This document shows positions 1-10,609 of a DNA stretch of 64,000 nucleotides, piece after piece (position 1 is the stretch's first letter; every line of letters starts with the position of its first letter). A program made the position numbers and the translations under genes. A model generated the notes under the pieces. The model searched no databases. It was not told the origin of the DNA and saw only the letters and a program-made list of their open reading frames with translations. This stretch comes from Anodontia alba (lineage: Eukaryota; Mollusca; Bivalvia; Lucinida; Lucinidae). The stretch spans positions 117,944,951 to 118,008,950 of the forward strand of contig OZ024824.1 in the NCBI GenBank assembly GCA_964016985.1, read 5' to 3'.

Positions 1-205
1 CTGTGTCTAAAGGAATACTTTCATACCGCCTATGTCTAAGGGAATACTTTCATACTGACTATGTCTAAGGGAATACTTTGTTATGTCTAAGAGGATACTT
101 TCATACTGCATATGCCTAAGGGGAATACTTTCATACCAACTTTGTCTAAGTTTATACTTTTATACCACCTATGTCTGAGGGAATACTTTCATAGGGAATA
201 TGCCT
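1..205. repeat. Short tandem repeat array, unit about 31 bp
   Basis: About seven imperfect units share TATGTCTAAGGGAATACTTT followed by CATACYRMC. Units vary by small indels and the array runs off the left edge of the window. No coding potential is seen. Confidence 0.85.
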
Positions 206-463
206 AAAAGATCACAACTGGTCTTACTTGTCTACTTTGTAAAATATGACGGAAAATATACCTGTTTGAGGTCCGTCTTTGAGTTGTTTTACCAACTTGG
301 CCAGACATCCGACTCACGAATTTGGATTTATGAATATTGGCACTTTCGTTCGTATCAGTAATTTCACAGTGAGATTATGGGTTTAATCATTTTATTCAGT
401 GCTGTCATATACAATACATTGTATACAACTAAAGAAAGGATCAGAACGGAAGCATGCAAGCTT

Positions 464-635
464 ATACCCAGCAGACACATGACGTCTATACAACGTCGTC
501 TCAACGTCGATGCAACGTCAAGACGAGCAGACACATGACGTCTATACAACGTCGTCTCAACGTCGATGCAACGTCAAGACGTTGCATCGACGTTGAGACG
601 ACGTTGTATAGACGTCATGTGTCTGCTGGGTATAG
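464..635. repeat. PAL-G palindromic element with a duplicated left arm
   Basis: The element is bounded by TATACCCAGCAGACACATGA and its reverse complement. The left arm of about 57 bp (CAACGTC/GACGTTG-rich) occurs twice in direct orientation and then once inverted, giving a left-left-right arrangement. The open frame across it is a by-product of the repeat. Confidence 0.85.
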
Positions 636-1071
636 TTTGTTCCTCTCCTTAACAAAACTTGTGAGCATTTATCGAGTATTTTGTATAATCTGTCTAATCT
701 ATAATGTAGTTTGTACACTAGAGGTTACCAGATCAGATTTCAGCTTCTTTTTAGCATACAATGCGATAGCTCCTCTTACAACGACTCGTCGCTTTAGACG
801 ACGCTTGGTACTCGTAGCAAGCAGTTATCAAAAATGCAAGTTAGAAATAAAGCTAATAAAAGAAGAAAAGAAAATGGCTCGCGGACTTTTATAACAGAGA
901 AAGACGTTACGATCACAAATTAATTTTGCATATTGCGTGCATCTATTAATTGGACCGAGTCAAGGGAAAAAGAGGTTTAGAACATGCGCAAAATACAGAG
1001 ATTCAGATGACCCTGCGCATACACAAACTATCATCCATTCATACATCCTGTAGTATATAATGAGTCTGTTA
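636..1071. other. Non-coding stretch, nothing recognised
   Basis: AT-rich sequence without a convincing reading frame, splice signals or palindrome. The part from about 1025 (TCATCCATTCATACATCCTG) recurs beside other PAL-D copies and may be the outer part of that family. Confidence 0.4.
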
Positions 1072-1142
1072 GCGGACAGTGAAGGCCCTGATCAGACTGC
1101 GCGAGTGCGCAGGCTATCTGGGCCTTCGCTGTCGGCATATGC
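1072..1142. repeat. PAL-D palindromic element
   Basis: The arms GCGGACAGTGAAGGCCCTGA and TCTGGGCCTTCGCTGTC pair around a GCGCGAGTGCGC centre. Confidence 0.75.
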
Positions 1143-1199
1143 CGGAAGACACGTTTCGCATGGCGCCGCCCACATGTCTCACGGGTTTATTACTTACTG

Positions 1200-1345
1200 T
1201 TAAAGGGCCCTAGATACATTTAATCCAAGGAAAGCAACTTTTCTGACTTCCTGTTTTCCCTTCCTGTGCACCTAGGTCTTTCTGAAAAAGGTTCTACCCT
1301 GAAAGGAAAAAAAATGTATCTGCACAAAGACCTTCTAAACGGAAA
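1200..1345. repeat. PAL-I type repeat, degenerate
   Basis: It contains GGTTCTACCCTGAAAGGAAA and flanks resembling the copies near 3250, 57850 and 62800. The arms are poorly conserved here. Confidence 0.45.
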
Positions 1346-1359
1346 ATCGTGCTGAAAAA

Positions 1360-1603
1360 ATGAGCCAGCGCATGATAAAACGTATAAAAATGGCATGTGC
1401 GCCCAGCGAAGACTCAGATCAGCCTGGGCATCCGCCCAGTCTGATCAGAGTCTTCGCTGTGCGCTCAATGGGTAATTAATGGCCCAAGCTTTCTTCATGC
1501 AGACAGCAAAGACTCTGATCAGACTGGGCGGATGCCCAGGCTGATCTGAGTCTTCGCTGGGCGCACATGCCATTTTGTACGTTTTGTCATACGCTGCCTC
1601 AAA
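1360..1603. repeat. Long near-perfect palindrome built from two PAL-D units
   Basis: Two PAL-D palindromes face each other. The outer sequence GCGCATGATAAAACGTATAA at the left is mirrored at the right, so arms of about 105 bp pair across a loop centred near 1480 (AATGGGTAATTAATGGCCC). Each arm carries its own inner palindrome around GGGCATCCGCCC. Confidence 0.8.
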
Positions 1604-1704
1604 TATATAATTAGTGTAAATTTACACAAATTCGCCGCAAGATAGCTACGTTTTTATAGACGTTTAACATTTGAGCCGGGTAACAGCATTTCCTACATTT
1701 CCTA

Positions 1705-1780
1705 TTGCATGTGCGCCCAGCGAAGACGCAGATCAGCCCGCGCATCGGCGCAAGCTGCTCAGTGTCTTTGCGATCCGCCT
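1705..1780. repeat. PAL-D element, partial
   Basis: The left arm TGCGCCCAGCGAAGACGCAG is intact; the right arm has diverged. Confidence 0.6.
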
Positions 1781-2735
1781 GAAGACATTTTGGATCTTGG
1801 CTATCGACAGAATACCTTGCGAAGATCCTGATTAGACTGCTGAGTCCCGGCTAATTTATTTTATCATCCATCATCAATTTATTAAATTTCTGACAAAAAT
1901 GGCGGATGATAAACCAGTGAATTTTGTTTTTCCTCCGATATACTTTATATTTAGTGCGAACCATCGTCCTGAGCGGACCGAACATATATTTGCACTTTTG
2001 GTATAAATATGTTTTATTCAAAACTATCAATGAATAACAAACATTGTTAAGAATGAAATACAGAATTAGAACAAGAGCATACAAGCTTTTATAGTTCTCC
2101 TCCATACAAAATCAACATTGTAAGCATATAACGAGTTTTGAATGAAAACAAAATATGTAAAGAAGCAATCAATTTTCTAATATATCAATTACAGTCTACT
2201 CGCATTATCTGAAACACTGATAACTCAAACTAATACATAAGTCAAACCAAGTAAAAGCCCATACAAGTTAAGTTTGCTATATATTTCATACATTTCGGAG
2301 CTTTCTTACATTTCAGCTTCCCCCACCCCCACCTCCCCCACTCATCCTCACTAGAATCTACTGATATCTGGTCCTTTCGAGTTTGAGATAATAAGAGTTG
2401 ACCATATATGTAAATTTTATAAGACGTCACAGAATGTAAATTTACAATTCTGAACAGATATTGTACCGTGAAGAAACACAAATACAAGTTGAACCGAACG
2501 ACAACAAATAAAATAAAAGTTTGGTATTAGGGAAGCAATGGGTGGGCGTGTGCACTGAGAGCATCATGACATTTGCGGTTTTGTCCTGTAACATTTTTGA
2601 ATACCATCGCCTACCTGGCCCTATAGCAATAGTTTATTAAAATTATATAAACCCGTTTGTATCTAGAATTGTATTTATAATTTTTAGCTGCGTCTGAAAT
2701 AAGGGCTGGGTTTCGAAGAGGTTAAACTAGTTTTA
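1781..2735. other. AT-rich non-coding stretch
   Basis: It holds only short frames without family resemblance (for example 1851-2105 and 2242-2487 on the minus strand), whose composition is that of random AT-rich translation. A pyrimidine run with CCCCCACCCC lies near 2322. Nothing else is recognised. Confidence 0.4.
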
Positions 2736-2953
2736 ACCCATTAAAGACGGGAGACTCCTAAACGGGTAACTGGCAAACAGTGCAGACCCAGATCAGACGC
2801 CGCAGAACGCGGCGTCTGATCAGGGTCTTCACTGTTTGCAAATAGTTCAACCATTTTTCTTTAGGAATATCTACCTCATATAGCCTGACATACCTAAAAT
2901 AAAAAAATGAACTCTTCCAATATATAATGTGGGAGAGTTTATTTAATGGGTTA
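2736..2953 (-). repeat. PAL-C full-length element
   Basis: It runs from TTTAACCCATT to AATGGGTTAA. The hairpin at 2778-2840 pairs around AGACGCCGCAGAACGCGGCG. The non-palindromic side carries the family block matching GGTATGTCAGGC in reverse complement. Confidence 0.85.
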
Positions 2954-2954
2954 A

Positions 2955-3190
2955 GGTGCTCTCCACCCCACGCCTCCTGTAGTTTCTACTGACTTCAAAT
3001 GCGGTTCCTCTCTTGTAGTACTTCTTTATTCGTATGTCGAGTTTGTAAATGTGCCGTAATTATTCAACTGTTCTTGTTTTTCGCGGCCTCGGCCTCGGCT
3101 GCGGAAAGATTTTGGGCTGAGTTTTGGTATTTCCTGGGTAACATCATTTACATCTTTTCCTGTTTGCTTTTCTTCAAATCAAAATCCTTA
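2955..3190 (+). repeat. REP-L dispersed repeat, diverged
   Basis: It resembles 52430-52560 (GCGGTTCCTCT, TAGTACTTCTTT, tracts rich in TTTTCG). It has no hairpin and its short frame is not conserved between copies. Confidence 0.45.
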
Positions 3191-3194
3191 TGAA

Positions 3195-3335
3195 AATATT
3201 TCTACTCTATAGAAAAAGAGATTCTTCCACATTGGAGGTGATCCCCTTTTAGAAGAAAAACAAATTCAATATTGACAGAATTCCCTCCCATGAAAGTGTA
3301 TACGTTCCCCTTAAATTGCAGTTATTATTCAGCAG
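3195..3335. repeat. PAL-I type repeat
   Basis: It shares GACAGAATTCCCTCC, TGAAAGTGTA and nearby blocks with the copy at 62830-62875, although the arms are weak. Confidence 0.5.
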
Positions 3336-3407
3336 CTAATGGCTGAATACTTATTAGCAACTTGTAGCCGAGTGTTTATAAACATAACCTTTATCACGCT
3401 CAGGGCA

Positions 3408-3582
3408 AATTCAGCTGCCGACAAATTTTTGCTATTCTTCTTATATTTCCCAGAAAATGGGTTTTGACATTTCATGCAAACTGTCTCCTCAGGAGACAAT
3501 TTGCATTAAATATCATAACATGTTTTCTGGAAAAAATCAGAAACATATTTCAAAATGTCGTCTGCTGATATTTTCCCAGCCT
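3408..3582. repeat. PAL-E palindromic element
   Basis: The inner arms CATTTCATGCAAACTGTCTC and GAGACAATTTGCATTAAAT form a hairpin, and both outer sides carry the CGTCTGCTGA-type block. Confidence 0.75.
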
Positions 3583-3599
3583 ACTATACGATAAATACC

Positions 3600-3712
3600 T
3601 ACCGTGTTTACCTTAAGTATTGGGATAGACATGTCTGAGCAAACAGTATAGACCCAGATCAGACGCCGCGTACGCGGCTTCTGATCAGGGTCTACACTGT
3701 TGACCATTCATC
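3600..3712. repeat. PAL-C element, second flank type
   Basis: The hairpin GCAAACAGTATAGACCCAGA pairs with TCTGATCAGGGTCTACACTG. The upstream flank ACCTTAAGTATTGGGATAGA recurs at 12750 and, inverted, near 56925, marking a subfamily. Confidence 0.75.
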
Positions 3713-4146
3713 AAGCAGTTTGTAGACGGATCCACAGGTACTCAATCGGGCTTGTTCATTTTTTAGGATAAGTTTGGTAAGGAGTAAGATGTTCGTATAT
3801 TTAGAGCATATACGGAAGTGTTCTTTAAGTCTCTTGTGGTATATTATACAAGATAAAACTTTTTTCTCCCAGGAAAAAACTGACATTCTTTTGCTATTTC
3901 TCGACAAATACTGTTGTTTTACACAACTGACTCGCCTCAGCCATATTGCTGCGTACACAACGGACTCGCCTCAGCCAGTCGATTCTATTGAGTACCTTCA
4001 ACATACACGCGTATTTCTTTGAGGGATCAGTAATGTATATTTATTTAGGTAAATGTACGAATATTCCTCTTTTTTTGCACATTGAGAACAGGATGTATGT
4101 TTGGAAGTAGGACATAAAATTTACCAACACAACATTGCTTGTTAAG
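3713..4146 (+). other. Region upstream of glycosyltransferase exon 1
   Basis: This stretch contains no recognised repeat and should hold the promoter, 5' UTR or an upstream non-coding exon boundary. A short duplication, ACTCGCCTCAGCCA, occurs at 3931 and 3965. No TATA element can be assigned with confidence. Open frames on both strands here lack family resemblance. Confidence 0.35.
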
Positions 4147-4438
4147 ATGCAAGTCAAAAGAGCGCGGAAATATTTGTTTGCAGTTTCTGTGAGTGTAATG
4201 ATTACAATCGTCATAATAGAGTTCAGTAACAATGCCACCCTGTTCTGGTTGCCAAAGAAACGTGTTCTGTTTTCTGCATCGCGAATAAACGGATGGATAT
4301 TAAATATGAAAAACATTGTGAGTGAGGATAAATCTGTAAGGCTGACTGAAAAGTATGGCTCCTCTTATGGATATTTGTCAGCAACCACACATAATTCTTC
4401 CTTGCCTTGTGACCCTCATATGCTGAATGAAGCGCTTG
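4147..4438 (+). CDS. B4GALT: Beta-1,4-galactosyltransferase-like, exon 1
   Basis: This exon encodes the N-terminus of a Golgi type II glycosyltransferase (about 97 residues). The start is the ATG at 4147, followed by the basic tail MQVKRARK and a hydrophobic signal anchor at about residues 9-26. The stem has NAT and NSS glycosylation sequons and ends in SSLPCDPHMLNEAL. The donor G|GTAAGT at 4439 leaves phase 1, which joins exactly to exon 2 to continue as EGPLRVN, the conserved segment opening the family's catalytic region. A TTG twelve bases upstream is also in frame but ATG is preferred. Family identity rests mainly on exons 2 and 3. In invertebrates such enzymes may transfer GalNAc or Gal, so donor specificity is open. 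Confidence 0.8.
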
Positions 4439-4459
4439 GTAAGTGATGCTAAAGTACTT

Positions 4460-4738
4460 CATTACGAAAACACGCCTATTCAAATATCTTGAAAAATTTC
4501 ATCACCAAAAACTGCAAGTTTTCAGATAAAAATTCAGATATTTTTCATATTTCTACTCAAAAACATAGATTATGGGTACTCGTTAGAACCGCCTCGGCGG
4601 GGCGGTTCTAACGAGTACCCACAATCTATGTTTTTGAGCAGAAACAAGAAAAATAATGTTTACCCCTGTAAACCTCAGTTTTACTATATAATAGAGGGGT
4701 TTAAGGGGGTCAAAATTATTTAGGTATGTTTTTATGAC
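4460..4738 (-). repeat. PAL-A MITE, copy 1
   Basis: It begins CATTACGAAAACACGCCTAT and ends in TATGTTTTTATGAC. The central hairpin GGGTACTCGTTAGAACCGCC is nearly perfect. It sits only 22 bases beyond the exon 1 donor. Confidence 0.9.
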
Positions 4739-4744
4739 ATAACG

Positions 4745-4945
4745 CCTTTTAGACTGAATAATATATTGGAAGTCGAATCTCAATTTTAGGTATGTCAGGC
4801 AATGTGATTTAGATAGTCCTAGAGAAAAATGGCTAAACTGCAAACACTTGAGAACATGATCAGACGCCGTATTCTCCGGCGTCTGCTCTGGGTCTGCACT
4901 GTTTACTTGTTAACCTTTTTGGTGTACTCCAGACTAAACTGGGAT
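4745..4945 (+). repeat. PAL-C full-length element
   Basis: It has the GGTATGTCAGGC block, the hairpin at 4850-4905 (AGACGCCG around TATTCT) and the flank CTCCAGACTAAACTGGG. It directly follows PAL-A copy 1. Confidence 0.75.
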
Positions 4946-5356
4946 ATCGGCAACTGAACGCTTAGCATATTGATAAAAAAATGTACAGCAGATTACACTT
5001 TAAAATATTTGTCTTATTTTTTTCAGAACATAGGTTTTCACAAATAAATTGGGAAACGTTTTGTAATGATGAATGGTATTTTCTCTGTAAGCTTTACGAA
5101 AAGTCGGCCTGCTCCGAGATGAGCATGAAATTGTCTCTGCTAATTGACATGAAAATGTCAAAAATAGTTGGCATTTTCATATTAATCAGCAGACATTTTC
5201 ATGTTCAGTACTGTTTCGCAAGAAAGAAATTGCAATTGTTAGTAATTTGTGATTCATTAGCAGGATAAATTTTATGCTCAACTGAGTTGAGCACGTAAAA
5301 AGTTTTTAACCTGACAGGTGAGAGGTACAGTTCAGTTCAGTTTTCAGATTTTTAAC
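4946..5356. other. Intron 1 stretch with a weak inverted repeat
   Basis: ATGAAAATGTCAAAAATAG and its rough complement around 5180-5205 form an imperfect hairpin flanked by AATTAGCAGA-like blocks. The open frame at 4981-5268 matches no family I know. Confidence 0.35.
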
Positions 5357-5625
5357 CATTACGAAAACATGCCTATATAATTTTGACCCCCTTAAACCCC
5401 ACTTTTATATAGGGTTTACGGGGGTATACATTATTTTACTTATTTCTGCTCAAAAACATAGATTGTGGGTACTCGTTAGAACCGCCTCGTCGAGGCGGTT
5501 CTAACGAGTACCCACAATCTATGTTTTGAGCAGAAATATGAAAAATATCAGATATATTTTTCTGATTTTTTCATTTTCTGGTGGTAAAATTTTCAGTATA
5601 TTTGAATAGGCATGTTTTTGTGATG
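5357..5625 (+). repeat. PAL-A MITE, copy 2
   Basis: Opposite orientation to copy 1. The termini are CATTACGAAAACATGCC and GGCATGTTTTTGTGATG. The central arms GTTAGAACCGCCTC/GAGGCGGTTCTAAC are perfect. Confidence 0.9.
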
Positions 5626-5825
5626 CTGCCAGGCAACTGAGTCACATAGAAGCAGCGTCGTGAGAGGTACACTGAGCAAAGGTGAGTTTTATACTGGGCA
5701 AAACCTTTGTTTTCCCGACACATCCTACTAAATATGCACGAATAAACGCAAACAGGCTGGATAAGATTTTCAGCGGACCACATACTAAGATGTTTTTGTT
5801 ATTTTTTCAGCTGCGTGAAGTGCTA

Positions 5826-5965
5826 AACATTCGACATCCTGCGGCTCAACATACAAATTTCGAATGTCGTGTGGCTAGACATTCGAATGTCAAATATCGA
5901 ATGTCATGCGGCTTGACATACGAATGTTTAATGTCGTGCATCTCGACATTCGAATGTCAAATATT
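5826..5965. repeat. Short repeats of CATTCGAATGTC
   Basis: Six or more copies of the near-palindrome ACATTCGAATGTC, joined by GTGGCTTG or GTGCATCT spacers, alternate along the stretch. Function unknown. Confidence 0.65.
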
Positions 5966-5989
5966 TAGTCAACTTCATGCAGCTTACTT

Positions 5990-6135
5990 TTTCCACAAAG
6001 GAGGTTTGACATTTATACAAATTTTCTTCAGTGGGGACAATTTGCATAAAATGTCAAATACTACCTTTTTTGATAAACTCGGAGAACTATCATCAAGTTG
6101 TCGTCTGCTGAATTTACCAGAGACTGGTAATATTC
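5990..6135. repeat. PAL-E element
   Basis: GGTTTGACATTTATACAAAT mirrors CAATTTGCATAAAATGTCAA, followed by GTCGTCTGCTGAATTTACCA. Confidence 0.7.
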
Positions 6136-6372
6136 AAGCAAACATGGTATGAAAAAAGTAGTCACCATTATAACAGTTATTTTTGTGTCATGAGGTGATG
6201 GTAGTACAGTGATTGCCTATATGACGACAGAGACAAAAACAATGCATCTCCCAGATGGTGAGACATAATTTAACCACGCACACAAATTTCTACATTTCAA
6301 ACTTTTGCGTCAATATAGACCTTATCGACTTAAAATGGAAAATAAATAAATTTCTACATTTCGTGTTGAGGC

Positions 6373-6651
6373 CATCACGAAAACATACCTATATAATTTT
6401 GACCCCCATAAACTCCACTTTTATACAGTAAGACTGGGGTTTACAGGGGTATACATTATTTTTCTTATTTCTGCTCAAACACATAGATTGTGGGTACTCG
6501 TTAGAACCGCCTCGACGAGGCGGTTCTAACGAGTACCCACAATCTATGTTTTGAGCAGAAATATGAAAAATATTAGAATTTTTATCTGAAAACTTTCAGC
6601 TTTTTGGTGGTGAAATTTTAAACATATTTGAATAGGCGTGTTTTCGTAATG
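6373..6651 (+). repeat. PAL-A MITE, copy 3
   Basis: The termini are CATCACGAAAACATACCTAT and GTGTTTTCGTAATG. The centre reads CCTCGACGAGG, a perfect dyad. Confidence 0.92.
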
Positions 6652-6799
6652 TAACGCAAAATGTAAGAAATTTCTACATCTCTACATTTTGCGTTGTATG
6701 AAGGCATCGGTTACGTTTCATGGAGTATTGGCTTTCGAAAGTCAAATAAACCTTTTCAAGTTACGTTACTACTTGGACAAGGCCATGCAAAAATGTGTC

Positions 6800-6965
6800 T
6801 TCGGGCAAATGGGGACAGCGAAGGTCCAAATCAGCCTGCGCCACCGCTGATCAGAACCTTCGCTATCCGCTAACAGAATCATTGGATACTGATGAATGTA
6901 TGAATGGAGAGCAAAGACCCGGATGATACTTTGCGCATGCGCAGGATGATCTGAATCTCGCGCTT
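6800..6965. repeat. Two adjacent PAL-D elements
   Basis: The first (6815-6872) has GCGAAGGTCCAAATCAGCCT and its partner. The second (about 6905-6962) is more diverged, with GCGCATGCGCAGG at the centre. Confidence 0.65.
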
Positions 6966-7214
6966 GTTCGATGCATTTTTTCGCTTGACGCGGCCCATAT
7001 AAGTCCTTATTCTCTTAGTTAAACATGGTTAACAATAAGAAATTCGATTTTTATAGGTACATGTACATTGCAGACATATGGTTCCACAATAACTTTATGA
7101 GACGCAACGTCAGAAAACGTACCATAGGACGTGTTAGCCCAGATAAGGTTCAGTTCATCCGCAGAGACTAATAAGAATCTTTACTGGATGCCTTTCAGAG
7201 AGACTATGATGCAA

Positions 7215-7300
7215 AAAATTTTCATGCGGACAACGAAGACTCAGATCAGCCTGCGCGGATGCGCAGGCTGATCTGAGTCTTCGTTGTCCGCACATGCCAG
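7215..7300. repeat. PAL-D element, near-perfect palindrome
   Basis: CATGCGGACAACGAAGACTC is mirrored by GAGTCTTCGTTGTCCGCACA around GCGCGGATGCGC. The arms of about 36 bp are essentially identical. Confidence 0.88.
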
Positions 7301-7395
7301 AGAGTACGTCATCTCACGTTGCGGCTGATATGGTAAATAAAACTTTGAGAACACAGCAGATGGCACGAGTATAATGGTAAAAATAGCTGTTGTCA

Positions 7396-7466
<71 letters not shown>
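7396..7466. repeat. (TA)n microsatellite
   Basis: About 35 TA dinucleotides. The Tc1-like element was inserted into this array, and a short TA run also follows it at 9052-9066. Confidence 0.95.
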
Positions 7467-7467
<1 letters not shown>

Positions 7468-9051
7468 TGAAAGGAAAAAGAAACGCAGGGTAAATTTTAT
7501 TCCTAAATTTCATTCAAGTTTGAAAAAGTCTGTTAAATATTTTACTATGATTACAAAACGGTACATGTATGGAACAAAAGTTCCAAATTTCATTGGTTTG
7601 TGATCAACAAGTCGCGAGTTATTGAAGTTCATTGGTAGCTACCCCCCAAATCTTGAAATCAAAATCAAACTGAAAATCAATATCGGGTGTGCCCCCCTCT
7701 TGCTGCCGTTGCTGCCCTAATTCTCCTTTGGATAGAGTTAACCAAAGCATTGACAGTTCGCATCGGGATGTTATTCCATTCATCGATCAACGCATTCCTT
7801 AGTTGTGCGAGAGTTGCGGGGGGATTTCGGCGCTTCCTAACCCTTCTGTCCAGCTCATCCCACATGTGCTCTATTGGGGTCAAATGTGGACTGTACGGTG
7901 GCCATGCTAGTGGTGCGATATTATTGTTTGCCAGGAAATCCTGACAAACTCGGGAAACATGTGGTCGGGCATTGTCCTGCTGCAGAATCAGATTACGTTG
8001 TTGCACAAGCGAGACTGCAACAGGACGCAAGATCTCATCCCTATACTTACTGCGGTCATATTGCCCGCAACAATAATCAACTGTGATTTTATCCCGTGAG
8101 CAATGCCTCCCCAGACCATAACGGAGCCACCCCCAAACCGATCCCGTTCGACAACACAGGCGTCGGCAAAGCGTTCTCCGCGACGTCGGTACACACGACG
8201 TCGACCATCTGCGCGATAGAGAGTGAACCTAGACTCGTCCGTAAAAAGAATCGTCTCCACTGCCTCATCGGAAATAGCCTGGGCGCATGCGCCGTCAACC
8301 ACGCCATACGACGCAACCTACGTGCCTGGGTCAGAGGCAGACCAACGTATGGGCGACGAGCTCGAAGACCAATCTCACGCAATCGACTTCCAACAGTCTT
8401 CGGAGAAATTTGTCGATTATGCGTACCTACTGTATTAAGGGCAGTTTCGGTAGCAGTGAGATGACGATTCCGCAAATGTGCCAGACGGATTGTCCTGTCT
8501 TGACGTCGCGACGTCACGCGTGGACGCCCAGACCGCAGTCGGTCTGCTAAATGCCCTGTCTCCCTTAAACGTCTAACAAGACGTTCAATTGTTGAGACGT
8601 TAACCCCAAATTGATTGGCAACTTGCTGTTGCCTCTGACCCTGCATCAGCAACGCAATTGCCCTACCCCTCTGAACATCAGTCAATCGTACCATGATTGA
8701 AAAAAAGTTCAAAGTAGCGTAAAAATGAAAAGAAAAATCGGTAAAAGAATCGAAGAGCGTTGTGTATCGTTGAAGTGTACCAAATGGTGTGAGGAAATCT
8801 TGTGCTGAAGGTTTAAACATGATTGTTTTGCACGAAATTTTGGCTTTCCGTATTGTCCGTGCAATGCTCTGTGTAGTGCACGGTTGAATGATTTCACACA
8901 CTGCGTAGATAGCACATCGACCAAAGACTCGTATACCCGCGGTTCACATTCACAGGACAATCTGTAAAAGTGTATGGCCATAGTAAACACCGTAAAAAAT
9001 GGTTAAAATAAGAAGGAAAAAACTCTACCCTGCGTTTCTTTTTCCTTTCAG
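7467..9051 (-). mobile_element. Tc1-like DNA transposon, copy 1
   Basis: A 1585-bp element with terminal inverted repeats CTGAAAGGAAAAAGAAACGC extending to CAGGGTA, about 26 bp in total. It lies inside a TA microsatellite, consistent with the TA target preference of Tc1/mariner. It carries one transposase frame on the minus strand, broken twice. A second copy with the same termini lies at 45696-47266. Confidence 0.93.
7677..8694 (-). pseudogene. Tc1-like transposase, frameshifted
   Basis: Cut-and-paste transposase read from MVRLTDVQRGRAI at 8694 down to the stop at 7677. An N-terminal helix-turn-helix region (VANQFGVNVSTIERLVRRLR) is followed by a DDE catalytic domain: the first Asp is in ILFTDESRF, the second in LQQDNARPH and the Glu in LTPIEHMWDEL, giving DD34E spacing. 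The frame breaks near 8255 and again near 8030, so the protein lies in three frames. All three catalytic residues survive. About 340 codons is normal for Tc1. Longer frames starting upstream of 8694 are probably not part of the protein. Confidence 0.9.
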
Positions 9052-9289
9052 ATATATATATATATATTGTTATAATTAATAATTTAGAATATATAACTAA
9101 TCGGTGACCACAGCCAAACAAGATAAAAAATGAAATAGAGAGATGCTGATATCTTAAGCGCTATTTTGGGTGGGGTGGGGTGGGTGCGGCGGTAGGGGTG
9201 AAATTGTTGGACATATGTGTATGTACGTGTATACAAATTAAAACAAATGATGCGCAACGCACGAAAAGGGCCTTAATGCAATTTGTGGA

Positions 9290-9430
9290 CAACGCAGGGC
9301 CAGATCAGGTTGATCAGGGTCTTCATTGCCCGCTTACACAATCAATGGATGGTGTAGTATATGTCAACGAACAGAGAATGCTAAGATCCGACTGCATGGA
9401 TGCGCATGTTGGCCTGGACCTTTGCTGCTG
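9290..9430. repeat. PAL-D relic
   Basis: GGACAACGCAGGGCCAGATC and GATGCGCATGTTGGCCTGG are degenerate arm sequences, and the spacing is longer than usual. Confidence 0.4.
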
Positions 9431-9782
9431 TTCATAGCCTTTTCCCCAAGCTGTGTATCAGATGACATCGCTTCTGTGGATTTTGACAGTTTTGTACCGC
9501 TCTCTAGGCAAATTCAGTACAAGACAAACTGATGATATTTTTTTTCTTATTTTTTCCAGATAGTAGGCTTTGACATTTCGTGCAAATTTGACATTTTGTG
9601 CAAAGTATTGTTTACAGCTATTTTGATTTCATTTGCAAAATAGTTTGTGATAGTTCAGCTAATAAACATCCACCCAGTCTGATAAGATCTTCGCTTTTCA
9701 CCGATTCTCTGGTTGTATCAAGGTAGTCAAGGCGAACAGCGACAGCGATGGACTGTGAATGCGTAGGCCGGTCCATGTCTTC

Positions 9783-10063
9783 CATCACGAAAACATACCT
9801 ATATAGTTTTGACCCCCTTAAACCCCACTTTTATATAGTAAAACTGGGGTTTACAGGGGTATACATTAGTTTTCTTACTTCTGCTAAAAAACATAGATTA
9901 TGGGTACACGTTAGAACCGCCTCGCCGAGTTCTAACGAGTACCCATAATCTATGTTTTGAGCAGAAATATAAAAAATATCAGAGTTTTTTTTATCTGAAA
10001 AATTTCAGTTTTTGGCGGTGGAATTTTCAATATATATATTTGAATAGGCCTGTTTTCGTAATG
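9783..10063 (+). repeat. PAL-A MITE, copy 4
   Basis: Both termini are present (CATCACGAAAACATACC; GTTTTCGTAATG). The central dyad has lost GGCGG on the right arm, so the loop is asymmetric. Confidence 0.9.
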
Positions 10064-10164
10064 GCTGTTCGGAAATTACTCGAGGCTATTTGTTTACGCC
10101 CCAATGTGCGCAGACAATCTTAAGAGTATGCCATTGCTCCGGAATCATTTTATGAAAAGTAAGT

Positions 10165-10206
10165 ATTAGCTTTCACAAAAAGCTTGATCTACGCTTAGCG
10201 TAGACC

Positions 10207-10242
<36 letters not shown>

Positions 10243-10260
10243 TGAAAGCTACTACTTTTT
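10165..10260. repeat. Palindrome containing a poly-T tract
   Basis: TAGCTTTCACAAAAAGCTTG faces TGTGAAAGCTACTA, with GATCTACGCTTAGCGTAGAC in between and a T run of about 34 at 10208-10241 expanding one arm. Confidence 0.7.
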
Positions 10261-10284
10261 TGCTTAGTGGTGCTCATGTACGGT

Positions 10285-10520
10285 ATGTAGTGCTTAGCAT
10301 GCTGGATAAAATTTTCAGCTGACGACATTTTGAAATAGTTTTCTTATTTTATCCCCAGAAAATAGACTTTTGGCATTTCATGCAACTTGTCTCCTAAATA
10401 TTAGCGCAATGCCCAACAAAATAATATAATAATCTTTAACTTGTCAATCACAACTGCAGCAGACGATATTTTCTCTGAGAAAAAATGTAAGAAAATTAGA
10501 AAGTCGTCTGCAACAGGTTT
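10285..10520. repeat. PAL-E elements, partial and adjacent
   Basis: TTCAGCTGACGACATTTTGA and GGCATTTCATGCAAC form one left side. A second fragment with CAGCAGACGATATTTTC and GAAAGTCGTCTGCAAC follows, ending about 90 bases before exon 2. Confidence 0.65.
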
Positions 10521-10609
10521 GACTGGCACTTTAAGGGTTAAAGATTCGCTGATTGGATTTTCAATTAATTGTTTCTTTCTTCATCAGTTTTTGTGGCTTT
10601 TTATTTCAG

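Noticed and set aside
454..894. 146-codon plus-strand open frame
   Set aside because: The first half is the PAL-G palindrome translated, and the remainder shows no family features.
1378..1571. Possible CRISPR-like array because of repeated GCGAAGACTCAGATCAG arms
   Set aside because: The repeats are inverted, not direct, occur as dispersed palindromes and lack spacers or cas genes; the genome is eukaryotic with introns.
7241..7513. Open frames rich in repeated Ile-Tyr
   Set aside because: They are the TA microsatellite read in frame.
8096..8464. Plus-strand frame opposite the Tc1 transposase
   Set aside because: Antisense shadow of the transposase coding sequence; no independent motif.
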